Shown: positions 21,776 to 35,225 of the stretch, piece by piece
Layout: each line of letters opens with the position of its first letter
Position numbering within the stretch: the first letter of the stretch is position 1
Assembly (NCBI RefSeq): GCF_009905375.1
Contig: NC_133656.1
Coordinates: 242,589,139-242,653,138 of the forward strand
Length of the DNA stretch: 64,000 bases
Reading direction: 5' to 3'
Origin: Apium graveolens
Taxonomy: Eukaryota > Streptophyta > Magnoliopsida > Apiales > Apiaceae
The notes under the pieces: generated by a model
Told to the model about the DNA's origin: nothing
What the model saw: the letters and a program-made list of their open reading frames with translations, nothing else
Database searches by the model: none
Program-made: the position numbers and the translations under genes

Positions 21776-24700
21776 ATGGAGCCAACGGAAGATTGGGGAA
21801 ACAAATCATGGACGGTGGATTGTGCGTGTGGAGTGAATTTCGATGATGGAGAGGAAATGGTGAATTGTGATGAGTGTGGAGTGTGGGTGCACACGAGGTG
21901 TTCGAGGTACGTAAAGAGCGAAAAAGTGTTTACGTGTGAGAAATGTAGGAGGAAGAGTAAGAGGGGTGAGAATATTGAGGATGAGGTTGCTGATATTTTG
22001 CTTGGAATGGCGAATAAGAGTGGGGAGAATGTGGGGTCTAGCAGGACGACTTGGACAGGGAGGGTTCCGAGGGAGGAGAGGGCGCATGTTGCAAGGAGTG
22101 GTTGGTGGGGAAAGCGCGGGAACGGGGATTTTGGGTCGGCGTTGTGGAGGGCGAGCGGGTATGTACATAAGAAGTTTGGTTTTCAGTATAAGGAGTTTGA
22201 TTGGAATGACGGGAATGAGACTGGTGGTAATGAGGGTGGTGGAAATGAGCTTGGTAGTGAGGGTAGTAATTGGGGAGCGTTGTCTTTGTTAAATAATTAT
22301 AAAGCGGGGGGTGTTGGTGGTAGTGTAAGTTTTGGTGCGGGGAAGAGAACAAGAGATGAAGAAAGTAATAAAAAGAAAAGGGAGGAAGGCGAGGAAGGCG
22401 AGGAAGTTAATGACAATACAACTACCACTTCTAAGTTGATGCATAGAAGTAAGACAGTTGGCCATTTAGATTATCAACCATCATCGAAGGTCACCTCACA
22501 CTACAGGAGGATCAGTCAAGCACTCTAAACACTCCTGCAACAATAAGTGATGAAGAGGTCTGAGTCAAGCTGGCGTTTTGTTGTCATGTTTTCTTGAAGT
22601 TCCTCTGCTAATGTTTTGCTAATTTCTGTTTCATCTTTTGCAGCTTGCATTATTATTGCATCAGGAGCTTAACAGATCTGCAAGAGTCTCGCGGGTGCCA
22701 CGCATGCGGCATGCTGGTAGTTTACCCCAGTTAGCTTCTCCGACTGGTGCAAGCATGCTCATGAAGCAGTCACCATCTAATTCTGTGGGAAAAGACCGTG
22801 GTTCGGTAAGTTGCACATGTCACTTTTAATTTCATTTATACTAGTGATTTCTCAATTACATTAATCGTTGTGCTTAAACAATACAAATATTCATTTCGCC
22901 CTTGGTAAGGCCCGTCCTTGTTAAGTTAGTTGTGTACTGATTTTTTTCGTATTATATCCTTGTTGATTTAAATATAACGTGATAAGTACTGTTAGGGTGT
23001 TAAGTAACCATCTATAATTAAAATCTTAAGGTGTTAGGAGGCGTCCTCAATTGGGTTATATAACTATAATATCTTGCGCGACATGTCTTAGATATATAAC
23101 TCTAAAATCACTTTGTATTTAAGAATCAAACTTTAAAGCGCATAATGAGTATGCGTTTCCATAAACGTGATAAAAAACAAAGTACTGTTTTAGTTATGTT
23201 TCCATAGCTAAAACTAGGTACCGTTGACATCATAAATGTTTATCTCATCCTTCCAATTGGTTGATATTAATCGCTTACGTGTCATTCTTTATTGATGTTT
23301 TTATCAATGTTTATGTCTGGCCTTTTATGGCAAATTTTGAGAAATACTGCACCCAATATCATAAAAGGGAAAAATATGGCCCTTTATGGCACAGAAAAAC
23401 GAGTCTTAGACATGTCTTCTTTTAAAATGCAAAGGCGTGCAACGTTTCTTATATTTATAACTCTGAAGTCACTTTTTTTTAAGAAACAAACTTTAATGCG
23501 CATCATAAGTATGCGTTTCCAAAAATATGATACACAGTGGCGTGTTTGGAAGACGTCACATGCAGTAGCGGTTTTACTAAATTGTAATGGATACCTGTAC
23601 ATGTGTTTTGGAATGGTTCCACACAACTGGTAATGTGTGGAGTCGACTCTGTGATCTTCACTTGAATGCACTACAAATGAACCACTGAACCAGATATATG
23701 CTTTGGCAAGATGTGAAACACACAATATTATAATGTGTCACATGTGGCATTAAGGGCCTTTCTATCCAGTTTATACTTTTTGGGCAATTTTCCTTAGATA
23801 TCTATTAAGTTTCATCCTCTAATGATGTCATTTCTCAATTTTAATATTACTTGCACGGTTAATTTTCATATCTAATGAAGGTGAAGTGAAGCCTGAGGAG
23901 ATTATATAAAAATAATGTTGAGGTAATGTCTTACATTGCCGAGGGTATAGCTTTGTACTTCTTATGACCTTGTGTCGACAGCATTTTATGACCTTCTTGT
24001 ATCCATCTTCCCTTGGTAACAAGAGGGCGAGAGATTGACCTTGTGTAGACAGCATTTATGACAGGCTGACAGTGTGAGTATTAAATTTTCTGTAAATGAC
24101 CGATAATCGAAAAAAAGCTATAGTGGAAAAGGATGAGTAAAAACAGTTTAAAATTTTCAATTGTTCGTTTTTTCTTTTATAAATGATAATGGCTGCTCGA
24201 CTTAGCTTAATGGTAGTATCTGTTGTTGTTTTTAACAATAAAGGTTTCCAAAAGAAAAGGAAAAAGTGTAGCAACAGAGGGAACTCAAAATTCTCAAGAG
24301 CTCCAGGATGAATCTAAGAGTATGAAGAGATCACTACTGCTGCCAGTTCAGAGGACCAATGACTCGGCTCGCACAGAAAATTCTGTTACCATGAGGGTAG
24401 TGGACAATGGGTCAGCACCAGCCATACAATCTGCTAACAAGAGTAATCCTCCTGCAACTAGCAAGCAGCATGTGTCTTCCAGATGTAAATCGACTCAAAC
24501 TGCCTCTGATGATGACTCTGGCACTGAAAACCGTGTGACCTACCGCACCTTACCAGGTTATTGCTTTAAGTTCTAGATTCTTCACATGTTTGAGAAAGAT
24601 ATAGCAACGTACAGAATAAGAAAAAAGAAGTACTGTAAAAGGAAACCACTAGATAAATATAAAATAGATCCGGTCTATGATATTCTCTTCTTCATTTCCT

Positions 24701-25562
24701 CATGCATGAATCCTTGTCTATAGGATTGCTCTCAGAGATTGTAACCAAGCCCATGACTTATAAGGAGCTTTGCGATGCTGTTTTACCGGTATGTGTGAAA
24801 TGTCTTTGTTCACGTTAAACGTGAAAAAGATACAGTCTCACAACTTTCTGATTCTCTGTGCAGCACTGGCCTCACTTGAGGAAGAAGAATGGTGATTGTT
24901 ATGCCTATTCCAGCCACTCACAGGCGGTCCTTGACTGTCTGAGGAGCAGAAAATCTTGGGCCCGCCTTGTTGATCGAGGTCCCAAGGTATGCCATTGTAA
25001 TCATTAGCAACTATTTCTAGTTCTGCTTTCTAGTTCTGCTTAAATCAGCAGGAACACTGTTTGATGTTTCACTCTTGTTTAATTATCGATCAATGATTAC
25101 AAACGAGTCATGGCCCGTATAAGAGATGGAAGAAGTGCTATTTATTAATATTACTTTGTTCACTAAAGGTTATAGAATCATACGTTTTTATGTATACTCA
25201 TTCACCATGCCCCTTGTTTTTAGATGTCTTTTTTATCTCAATTGTTATTAAGTATGTTAAATTGATTTTAATTATTGCACTAGTCAAATGTTGGAAGGAA
25301 GCCCCGCCGGTCCGATGCTGAGGGTCTTAGTATTGTGGAATCATTCATTGGCCACATACCCAAGGGTAAGAGGCAGATGAGGAAGCGGCGCAGAGAGTTA
25401 GCGCTGCAAGAAGGAGATCTCAAGAGTGTGGACGGTGATGATGTCAGCAGTGGTGAAGATAGCTTGAGTTCTAGTTCCAGTAGTGGGGAGATGGGCTTGT
25501 CCAGTGGCGATGGTGGAACAGGTTCGAATGGGGGGCCATCTGGAGTTTATGCTTCAGAGTAG
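21776..25562 (+). pseudogene. PHD-finger protein, copy 2 (frameshifted, stops in exon 2)
   Basis: Exons by homology: 21774-22557, 22644-22805, 24244-24556, 24724-24788, 24864-24986 and 25284-25562, all splice borders kept. Compared with copy 1, exon 2 has an extra T near 22089 and a lost T near 22130. These shift a ~14-residue segment and then restore frame. A lost A near 22492 then shifts frame for good, ending at TAA 22526-22528 (250 codons from the ATG at 21776). The PHD finger remains whole, so a truncated finger-only product is possible, but the stop lies far upstream of later junctions and would be expected to trigger nonsense-mediated decay. Exons 3-7 are undamaged, so a consensus error at single-base runs is an alternative explanation. 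Confidence 0.75.
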
Positions 25563-25889
25563 TTTCGTAAGTGTTGTAGTATTTTTTATGATCTTCATGC
25601 CGGAAAACTCCGATGTTGTTCGAGTTTTACCAAGTACAGACTTTTCTAGAACTTGGAAGGTGTTCTGTGTTATACTGTAGTTTTAATGAGAAGTTCAGAA
25701 CTTGGAAGGTGTTCTCTATGTAGTTTTTATAAGGAGTTTAAGAATAGTTTTGAAAAAATTTACATTTGGATTTATGTCAGCGTTTCCTGGTTACCATGGA
25801 TATATGTTGCTTCTGTTTTTATCATGTTTTAAGACACCCCTGTGAAGCCAAAATTTATGGTTTCGCCCTTGGAAACAATACACGGTAGC

Positions 25890-26285
25890 CAGCGGCGGAT
25901 TCAGGTCCGATTTCTCCGGGGCACCATATACCTAAGTGACCATGTTACTTTTAGTGGTCTAAATTTAATTCTTTTTTGGTCACTTTCACTATAAACCTGA
26001 CATAGTAAAGAAATCAAGACAACACACTCTAGATTTTTTTTGATACTGAAAATTAATATTTCAACCAATTATTCTCCAATTTATTGATAATCATATAATT
26101 ATAATTAAAATCAAATATGACTCAAATTATGAAAAAATTATTAATATTATAGAAAATCTAAATTTTTTAGTGGGGTACTATAAAAATATATATTTATACT
26201 TTTTTTTAAAAACCGCTAATTTTTGGTTATCAGGGCAGGGCAGAGGGGCAGGTGTCCCTGCTGACCCTATATGAATCCGGCCCTG
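25890..26285. mobile_element. Non-autonomous hAT-like MITE, unit 2
   Basis: 396-bp counterpart of 6440-6836 with the same 8-bp flanks (25882-25889 and 26286-26293). Confidence 0.7.
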
Positions 26286-26920
26286 ACCGTAGCAATTGAC
26301 AAAGTAACTCTACAGTACTATTGGTTGAACAATTGTGTTCTCAACTTTGTTCATATCTGTATATCAAGTAATCTTGGTAGTAAAAGTTCATTACGCAGAA
26401 AAGAAACTACAGAGTGCATACTACTAGAAGTTTAAGGAGTCTGTTTCATTAACAGATACAGATATACCAACGACAACGATACGTTGATACTCAACTCGGT
26501 CACAAGAACTAGCTATCACAATAGACAAAACCTTATAAGCAAGAAGATCATCAGAAATATTTGATCTTGTTCTCATTTTTACATATGCCACTTGAGATCT
26601 TGAAGAAAAAACATGGCTATTATGAAAGTCTACTGATCAAAGATATTATGAAAGAGGTCTGATCGTTTTCCATCATTCTAGTTGTTCACAGTTCTGCCAA
26701 CGCTTCCATTTTGAGATCTTGTAAGCTGTTTCTGAATAATTCACTTGATAAATTTGAATAAGTGATGCACTTCCACAATTGACGCGAGAAGTTCCATATG
26801 GAGATCTTGTAAGCTGTTTCTGAACATATTATCCACTTGATAATTCTGAATAAGCAGCCACTTTCACAATTGACACACATAATCCACTTGTATGATATAA
26901 TTCAGGGCAGAAATTATTAC
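26286..26920. other. Non-coding stretch with ~88-bp tandem duplication, unit 2
   Basis: Counterpart of 6845-7472; no gene seen. Confidence 0.5.
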
Positions 26921-27759
26921 CTTTATAGGGTTTGTGATGAAAATCTTAGACAATAGATGCCTACATTCCATGGAAATCTGAATGCAGTTTGGTATCAAGA
27001 ATGGGGCTTTCGGTATTTTCTGTCAAAAGCCAATTGTACATACGTTTACGAAGGCGTATAGCTCCCAATTTGAAATCAGGCAATTTAAAATTTAGCTTCT
27101 ATTTCCCCTTCATATGCAAACTACTCTCATGTACACTAACCTCAATTGTCTTTTTAAAGTCATTTGGATCATTCGGATCCGAAAAGGGATAACTCCCAAC
27201 AAGCATCACATATAGAATTACTCCGCAAGACCAAACATCTGAAATCTATTATCTCGATAATTAGATAGAACATATGGCTATTAGCAAAATTTAGTACATC
27301 ACCTAGGAAATCAACAGAAATTAACTTATCACCTTTCCCTCGTACGCTTTTCTGCTCAGAACCTCTGGTGCAACATAAGCTGGTGTTCCCACGGTAGATT
27401 TTGGTTGAGAATGAAAAACTGATGACTGGCAGTACGCAAATCCACCCAAATAAAAGAGAGGAGGGAAGTGGATTTAGCAGACAGAACATTTTTGTAATGG
27501 TATATATCCCAGAGTAATCTGTAAAATTATTACCTTGGAGTACCCAAAATCACATATTTTGACACGTGGCGCTAGACTTCCATCTAACATTGTATTTTCG
27601 AGCTTCAGATCTCTATGGCAGATATGCTGTACAAGATCATAGATCGCTAAAAACTAAAACTGTGAAATTCAGAGCTGATACCAAAAACAAAGCACAGACA
27701 CATACCATTGAATGACAATAGCTAACTCCTGATATTAGTTGTTGGAAGAAAAACCTTGC
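26921..27759 (-). pseudogene. SnRK2-type kinase fragment, unit 2
   Basis: Five open exons with AG/GT borders at 27706-27759, 27534-27626, 27333-27425, 27141-27245 and 26921-27019, with the same encoded motifs as in unit 1 ([34 protein letters not shown]). It is truncated at its 5' side by the retroelement, as in unit 1. Confidence 0.8.
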
Positions 27760-27903
27760 CTGGTTCCAAACATAACAGGAAGTGCAAAATGAGTACATAA
27801 AATTTACCTATTAACAATTATAACGATGTCATTGGGAAACATCAAGATCTTATCTGCCTCGATAAAGAGTTTGGAACAGAGACCATCCCTTTGAACTGTC
27901 ATT

Positions 27904-29418
27904 GGTGATCCTGACACAGGAGTGACGAGTAGACATGCCACTCATAATGAATGTCACTTTTCAGGGTTTCTATCAAATATGAAACCTAAGAAAGTGGATG
28001 AGGCACTTGAAGATCCAGATTGGGTTATTGCTATGCAAGAAGAATTCAATCAGATTGAGAGGCAGAAGGTATGGAAATTGGTACCCGACCAAAGGGTGAG
28101 TCGGTAACAGGCACTAAGTGGGTATTCAGAAAAAAGTTAGATGAAGATGGCATTGTAACGAAAAACAAGACCAGACTGGTAGCTAAAGGTTACTCTCAAG
28201 AAGAGGGTATAGATTATGATGAAACCTATGCACCGGTAGCTAGACTTGAGGCAATCAGGATATTTTTGGCATTCCCAGCATATTCAGATTTCAAGGTTTT
28301 TCAAATGGATGTGAAGAGTGCATTATTAAATGGGGAGCTTGAAGAGGAAGTGTATGTGGAACAACCTCCAGGTTTTGAAAATCTAAATCTGGCTGACTTT
28401 GTATATTTTCTATTCAAAGCCCTCTATGGTCTTAAGCAAGCTCCAAGGACATGGTATGACACTCACCAAGAGTTTTTACTTGAAAATGGTTTTACTAGAG
28501 GTGTTATAGATAAAACTGTGTTTCATAAAATGCATAAATCTGATATGATATTAGTTCAAGTATATGTTGATGACATTATATTTTGTTCTGCTAATGATGA
28601 TCTTTGTAAGAGATTTTTTAAGCTAATGTAGAGTAAGTATGAAATGAGCATGATGGGAGAGTTGGACTACTTTCTTGGATTACAAGTGAGTCAATGGAAA
28701 GATGGTGTATTCATCTGTCAATCCAAGTACATAAAAGAGCTTCTCAAGAAGTACAATATGGAAGATTCAACTCCGGCAAAGACTCCAATGCCAACAGCCT
28801 CTAAGCTTGATCATGACAAAACTGGTAAGAAAGTTGACATCACAAGCTACGGAGGTATGATAGGCTCATTACTTTATCTTACAACAAGTAAACCAGATAT
28901 TATGTTTACAACATGGTTATGTGCTAAATTTCAAGCTGACCCTAAGGAATCTCATCTTATAGTTGTTAAGAGGATATTTAGGTAACTTAAGGGGACTCCA
29001 AATCTTGGAATTTGGTACCCTAAAGGTATAGGTTTTAACCTAGTTGGCTATACAGATTCATATTTTGCAGGTTGTAAGATTGACCATAAAAGTAATTCAG
29101 GAAGCTGTTACTTTCTTGAAAGAATGTTGGTATCATGGCATAGCAAGAAGCAGTACTCAGTATCCACATCAACTGCTAAAGCCGAATACATAGCTGCTGG
29201 AAGCTATTGTGCTCAAATCTTGTGGATGAGGAACCAACTGCGGGATTATGGTATGTTGTTGTCAAATATTCCAATATTTTATGACAATACAAGTGTCATA
29301 GCAATCTCAAACAACCCAATTAGAAGATCAAATTGCAGACATGTTCACAAAACCACGTGATGAAAACATTTTCTCTAAGTTGGTTAGTGAACTTCGGATG
29401 TTAAATCTTTCTAATTAA
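27904..29418 (+). pseudogene. Copia RT/RNase H remnant, unit 2
   Basis: Same domain order and same lesions as unit 1: frameshift near 28086, TAG at 28629-28631, TAA at 28983-28985 and the deletion after NNPI. The YVDDIIF catalytic motif is present. It differs from unit 1 by a few substitutions, such as Val for Met in the [13 protein letters not shown] block. Confidence 0.85.
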
Positions 29419-30613
29419 TAAATTAGAAATCAATAACTAAAATTTACATTAAATAAATTCACTTGTTATTCAATGTCAATATGATAAGGCCTTGTGAATT
29501 TATGTGTCATTATTTATTTCTTGTAGTTCAAATATTTGTGTGTTTGTACCTAATTGATAAATATTTTAGCACACTTATATTGATAAATTATTTAAAAATA
29601 AATTAATCATAATTGGTTAAGTTATGAGTAAAGTTTAGTAGCATAATCTTGATTTAATTATTTGAGACTTTATCAATTCAATAATAAAAGTTTCAATTTT
29701 AATAATCAAAGTTGTTATTTGTTAATTTTAGTGGACTTTAAATTATTTAATATTTAAAGAGGTTCATTAAAGTTAACTAGTAATTAGCAGCATAATTTAT
29801 TTCATAAAAATATAATATTATCAAGTTTAATGATAATAGTTGTATTATTATGAATAAAATTTTGAAGTACGGAAATTTTTTTAAGTACAGAGTTACTTGC
29901 GACCACAGTGCACTATAGGTCGCAAGTAAGTACTTAAACTATTTTTGTTCTTGTTACGGGGGATACTAGTCGCAAGTAACTACTTAGATTTGAGTTAGTT
30001 GCGACAAGGCTGTTCCCTGTAGTAGCTAAGTAAGACTAAAAAAAATCGTATCAGAGTTACTTGCGACCTTAACATCATTGTGGTCGCAAGTAACTACATT
30101 GTTTTTCCAAGTTATTGCTTAGGTTACTTGCGACCCCTGTGAACTATAGGTCGCAAGTAACTGTCTTATTTTTTTTCTTCTGCGTTACTGCTGTGTATAT
30201 ATGTGATCTCTCAGTTCATATCTTTTTTATATATACATATATACACACAGTCGCAAGTAAGGACGATAAAAGAGAGAATAATTTTCAATCGATTGGAACA
30301 GTACCCAAATATTCTGCTAAAATCTCTAAAAATTGCAGATTTGTGAAGCCCATGACCTACTCTATCATTTGACTGTAAAATCACACATTTTCACTGGTTA
30401 ATTTGATAGATCTTAAACTGTGATTTCTAAGGAATAAGGCTCTGTTTGGTTTGTACTTAATTGATTATTCTTCTTATTTGCTCTCTAGTGTTCTATTATT
30501 GCATATTTGCTCCGCATAAATTTGTGTGTTTTGCATATTAGTCTCGTGTTATTATTTCAAGTGCACGATAAATTTGTTTTACGGTCAAAATGTTATTCTC
30601 ATTTTTAATTAAA
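29419..30613. other. Non-coding region holding the hairpin cluster, unit 2
   Basis: Counterpart of 9971-11165, nearly identical; no gene. Confidence 0.55.
29892..30261 (+). repeat. Cluster of four GGTCGCAAGTAAC hairpins, unit 2
   Basis: All four hairpins of unit 1 are preserved with the same arm and loop lengths. Confidence 0.9.
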
Positions 30614-33600
30614 ATGGTGGATAATATTACGATACCTAAAATAAATTATGTCTTGGTTATAAATCGCAATCCATCTCACATGGGCTATTTTGAAAATAGG
30701 ATTCGCTTTTTAGACGAGCACCCGATTGTGCATTATGCTTTAACTACTAATGTCTAATTAAATGTTGAGCTTCTCGGAAACATTCACACCTCATCTATAG
30801 ACACATCAGATGACGATCAACTAAGCTTCATGTTCCCTATTAATGATGAGATAATTGAAATCATTGAGGATGATTTCAATGAACATCTTCATTTTCCTCG
30901 GGATGATTTCGATGATTTACCAAGGGACTGGGAAGTATTTAGCTTCTTCAAGGCCATAAGAAGCACCATGCCTAATGACAAGTATCCAAAGCACTTCAAC
31001 AAAAGTCATCTACCCAAACCTTGGAACTTATTCTTCAACATTCTGTTCTTCTGTCTGTCTCCCAAGACTGGTGGATTTCATGGACTAACACATTTCATGA
31101 GGCTAGTTGGAGTGGTTATTGCTCATAATCTTCGAATCAACCTTGGACGTCTGATAATGCAAAAGATATTGGAGAACCAAGATCAAAAACAAGATTACAT
31201 CTTATATGTCAAGGTCCTCCAGATTGTTCTCAATGGTAAGCTCACAGAAGCTCAGAAGGCCTTGGTTCACACAGACAATATGGAAAATTCACAAGTCGTG
31301 TCCTCAAAAATGGTGGGTAAACTGTTCAGACAAACTCCTTTTTCCAATAACAACCCCATTCATGTGACGGACTTCATGCAAAAATACTTTGACTCCATTG
31401 CTCAAGAACCTGTCTCTGAGACTAAAGATGATCACGAACCTGATGCTGAAAATGAGGATGATCAAGAGGCATAGGCTGAATATGAAGCAGATCTTCAGCC
31501 TAATCCTAACGCTCAACTAATGGATGTTGACCAAGAATTTGTAATTGCTGAACAGCCAGAAGAGGTTTTTTAACCTGAAGCTGCTGAACATCAAGAAGAA
31601 ACTGAGCCAAATCAACCAGAGAAAAATGTTTAAAGGCTAGAATTCATAGGTATGAATGAATCTTTTATGAGTACTACTTTTGATGATTTTATTGACACTA
31701 ATTTATGTAATCTTGGTGACTTTCACACACAACTTTCCCGAGAGCGATTACAATCAGGAGGCAGTGAGTTTGTATTCCCACAAATTCATAACCACCCTCT
31801 AGAGCCCATAAATACATCTCAAACTCTCATAGCCCAATCCCTGGTGTATAAGGATTCTTTGTGTATAGAGGGAGAAACTGCACATGATACAAAAAATAAG
31901 GAAGGTACTTTGAGTGAACCCACAACTCTGTCTCCAATGAAGGAAAATAGTATCCCCGCTAAGACAACTATAACCTCCCATGTATCTTCCCAAAAGGATA
32001 CAATGGCTGAAAAGGCACATAAACAGTTATCGGATCCATCTTCTCAACAAGGTGGGTCTATTGAAATTCGCCCATTAGCCACGGCATCCTGTAATGAGTC
32101 AAACACACTCTCTAATCTTCAAGCTCTTGAAGTTTTACATGAGTCAATTAGAAGAGCATTATTTGGTGAGGATGTATTGACGAAAACAGGGAATTCAACC
32201 ATATTATGGTTATAATATCATGTTCGAGGTCCTTCAATGGATCAACTGCCTTCACAGGTGTTAGGAAAGAGTGTTGTAATCGCTGCGACATCAAGCACAA
32301 CACGTGCCTCCCCAGTACTAAAAACCTTAGATACATCTTTGGATAGGGGATCCGACATTGGTGCAGATCGGAAACCCATTGGCGATGAACCAGATTCAAC
32401 TGGTGAGCATACGGGAAAAGTGTCTTCACCGACACTGGAGGAAGCTGAGGAACAGATGTCAAATATGACAGCCTCAGTGATCCTCCCAGAAATTTAAACT
32501 CTTGACCAGTCGTCTCATGATGACATGTAACTTGTCTTGAACAAGGATCGGAACTCGCGAACTCCCATTGCACCACTGTTGACCTCCTTACGGATGGCTC
32601 CAGTGCTTTCTGCAGGTACATTTTCTGGATCTCGGAGCTATGAGCGGAGTGTATCCGTGAGTGTGAGTAAAACATAAATCCCTAAACCGAGTGATGGAGT
32701 GTTCAGTGATACACTACGAGAAGCCCGTGAGACACCTACCTCCCAAATTACACCTATAGACATGTCACAATATGTAACCAAATCTTACCTTGAAAAGCAG
32801 TTAGCATTTAAAGATAGCTATCTCAAAGAACAACTGGCTCTCAAGGATCAATATCTCAAAGATGAACTGTCTATCAAGGATCCACCAGATTGCACATCTT
32901 TCCGAATAACTTGACCTTCGACAAGCATCATTTGCTAGTTTACGGGAATTCGTGGAGCAATCTTTCTTTCACTCAGGAAAGGGAAAAGCAATTGTCAATA
33001 TTGAGCCAAAGATCTCAGTTAGCAAGCAAGCGCCAATCCCTGTCTCCTCTGGAATAGATTTTTCCAGTACTGGGCCAAAGACCTCAGTCAGTAAGCAAGT
33101 GTCTGTTTCAAAATCACCTACTCAAGAGATCCCTGTCTTGATCTTGCCTGCTCAATCAACCCCAGCTCTGAAGGATAACACAACTTAGGGGGAGAAATGG
33201 GTGGAGCAAGAAAAAGTAGTTGTTGTTGTGAACTTAATTCAAGATGCTTTTCAAGCAGCAGATTCTGGATATGATGCGTTTGGAGATGAGCTTCAAGAAG
33301 AAAAGGAAGAAAAAGAGGAGAGGATTGATCGAAAGGTGTTACTAAAGTTAAGACATACTGCTGAGAAGAGTTCTACGACTCAGGGGTAGAAATCAACATC
33401 AAAACAAGATCATTTGAGCAAAGTCATTACAACTCAGAGGAATCTTCTGTCGGAGATATATCCTCCAAAGCCCCTATTCTCAGAGTATGAACTGGAGAAA
33501 GGAGAGATAGACGAGAGTGATGTTCCTAAGGGGTATGAACCTAGATTTGAAGAAGTGGTCACGGAGGAGAGAAAGATTATCTCTGAGGACTAGGAATATG

Positions 33601-35041
33601 AAGATGAAGATGCCTTCTCGGATGACTGTTTGTTCTATGGATTACAGGAGAAATTCAACCAATCTTATAAAGAAATTCAAGGAGAGATTGAAAGATCAAG
33701 AGCTAGAGTGCAAAGAGCCATACAGAGAAGGGAAGCAAGAGAAGCAAAAGAATCATATCTTCGGGCAAACAGGAGAGGAAAGGAATGGGATGAGATAAAA
33801 GGAAAATGGACAAATCTGAAAACTATTATAAGTTAGAACCTGACAACCGGAATCTTCTAAACACTATGGAGAAGTACATAGAGGATTATCCCAATATTCA
33901 TGAGTTCTATGATCAGTTTAATATGATAATCACTGGTATCACTGTGAATATTCTAAAGAATGGATGGAAAATCACTGTCGATCACAGAGATGGACTTCAT
34001 ATAAATATCTCTACTAGTGTATTAAAGAAGCTAAATATTGTGGAACTGTTTGTCTTAGCATCAAAAATCCCTTGGTTGAAAATGAATGAGAATAAATACT
34101 TCAGAGATAAGCTTCAGAAGATGATGATGGATGTGTCTCCTCAAGCATTCTCTTATCCATTCGTGATCAAAGTATTTGCAGATTGCAGAATGCAGAACAT
34201 CACCATGTATGATCAACCTATAAGATCCATTCGTTATCTACAACTCACTTTCCTGGAAAGTAAACTCAGGAGCAAAAGAGCAAAATTGGAGGCACCAGGA
34301 GTCAAAAATTCAGTAGCAGGCTTTAGAGCTGCTAAAGTTCTATATGTTTACAAGCTCAATGATAAAATGATCAGGGATACAGAGAAGGACATGAAGAAAA
34401 TTAAAAGAAATTATCTTGATATGGTGTTCATAAATGGAGAGCCATAAATTAATCTTCTTAAAGATAGTGAACCTATCATCAGCACTGACAGTGAAGGGGA
34501 TCTAGTCTTTGAGATCAACAAAGCAAAGATTAAGATCAATAATTTCAGAACAAGCGGATCAGAATCATTACATCAAGCCTTGATGGATGTGAGACTATCC
34601 ACATGTAAAAAGGACAAGATTGCTTTGATTTCAATCATAAGAATACTTGATGAGGTAGTGGAAGAAGAATCGATTAACGACACCAAAAGAGTACGAGGAC
34701 ATCCTAAAAGGATAACAGTCTTCATAATGTCAAAAAGATCTACCATGTTATTTGAACCCATTCCTAAGTGCTCCAAAATCAGGTATCTCTAGTTGATACT
34801 TAATTAACTGAATAATCCACCTCCCATTAAAGCATTTGAAATAGAAGCTCGTGATTTGGTCCAAGCTAGACTGAATGACATTCTGGATAGAAGTAAAGGA
34901 TCATCTATCCCACACTCAACAAAATCAACAGATCCTAGAAAGAAAGCTACCAAGAGAAAGCCTGATCAGACTCAATCCATTCAAGAAGGAGAAGGTAGTA
35001 AAGGCAAGAAGCTCAAGAAAACAAAAACAAAGAAGAGATAG
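30614..35041 (+). pseudogene. Degenerate long downstream ORF of the Sirevirus-like element, unit 2
   Basis: Same broken reading path as unit 1, with matching stops (for example after NEDDQEA at 31472-31474). It retains the 69-bp segment 32630-32698, which here contains its own stop in the alpha sequence. Acidic region, 11-residue repeats and Lys-rich tail are as in unit 1. Confidence 0.65.
32786..32884 (+). repeat. Three 33-bp codon repeats, unit 2
   Basis: Same three 11-residue units as at 13269-13367. Confidence 0.8.
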
Positions 35042-35225
35042 ATTATCCGTTTAGGATAGAGGAACACTTCTTTGTAATTTGTAATTTAAGAAATCTGGAA
35101 TTGAATATGTAATCCAGAATGTATTTAATATCTTAATCTGTTTTGAGATTGTACTTTTTCATATTGTCATTTGATTTATCCTTAGGGATTGCTTGTCAAA
35201 CTCTAACAATCAAATAGGGGGAGAT

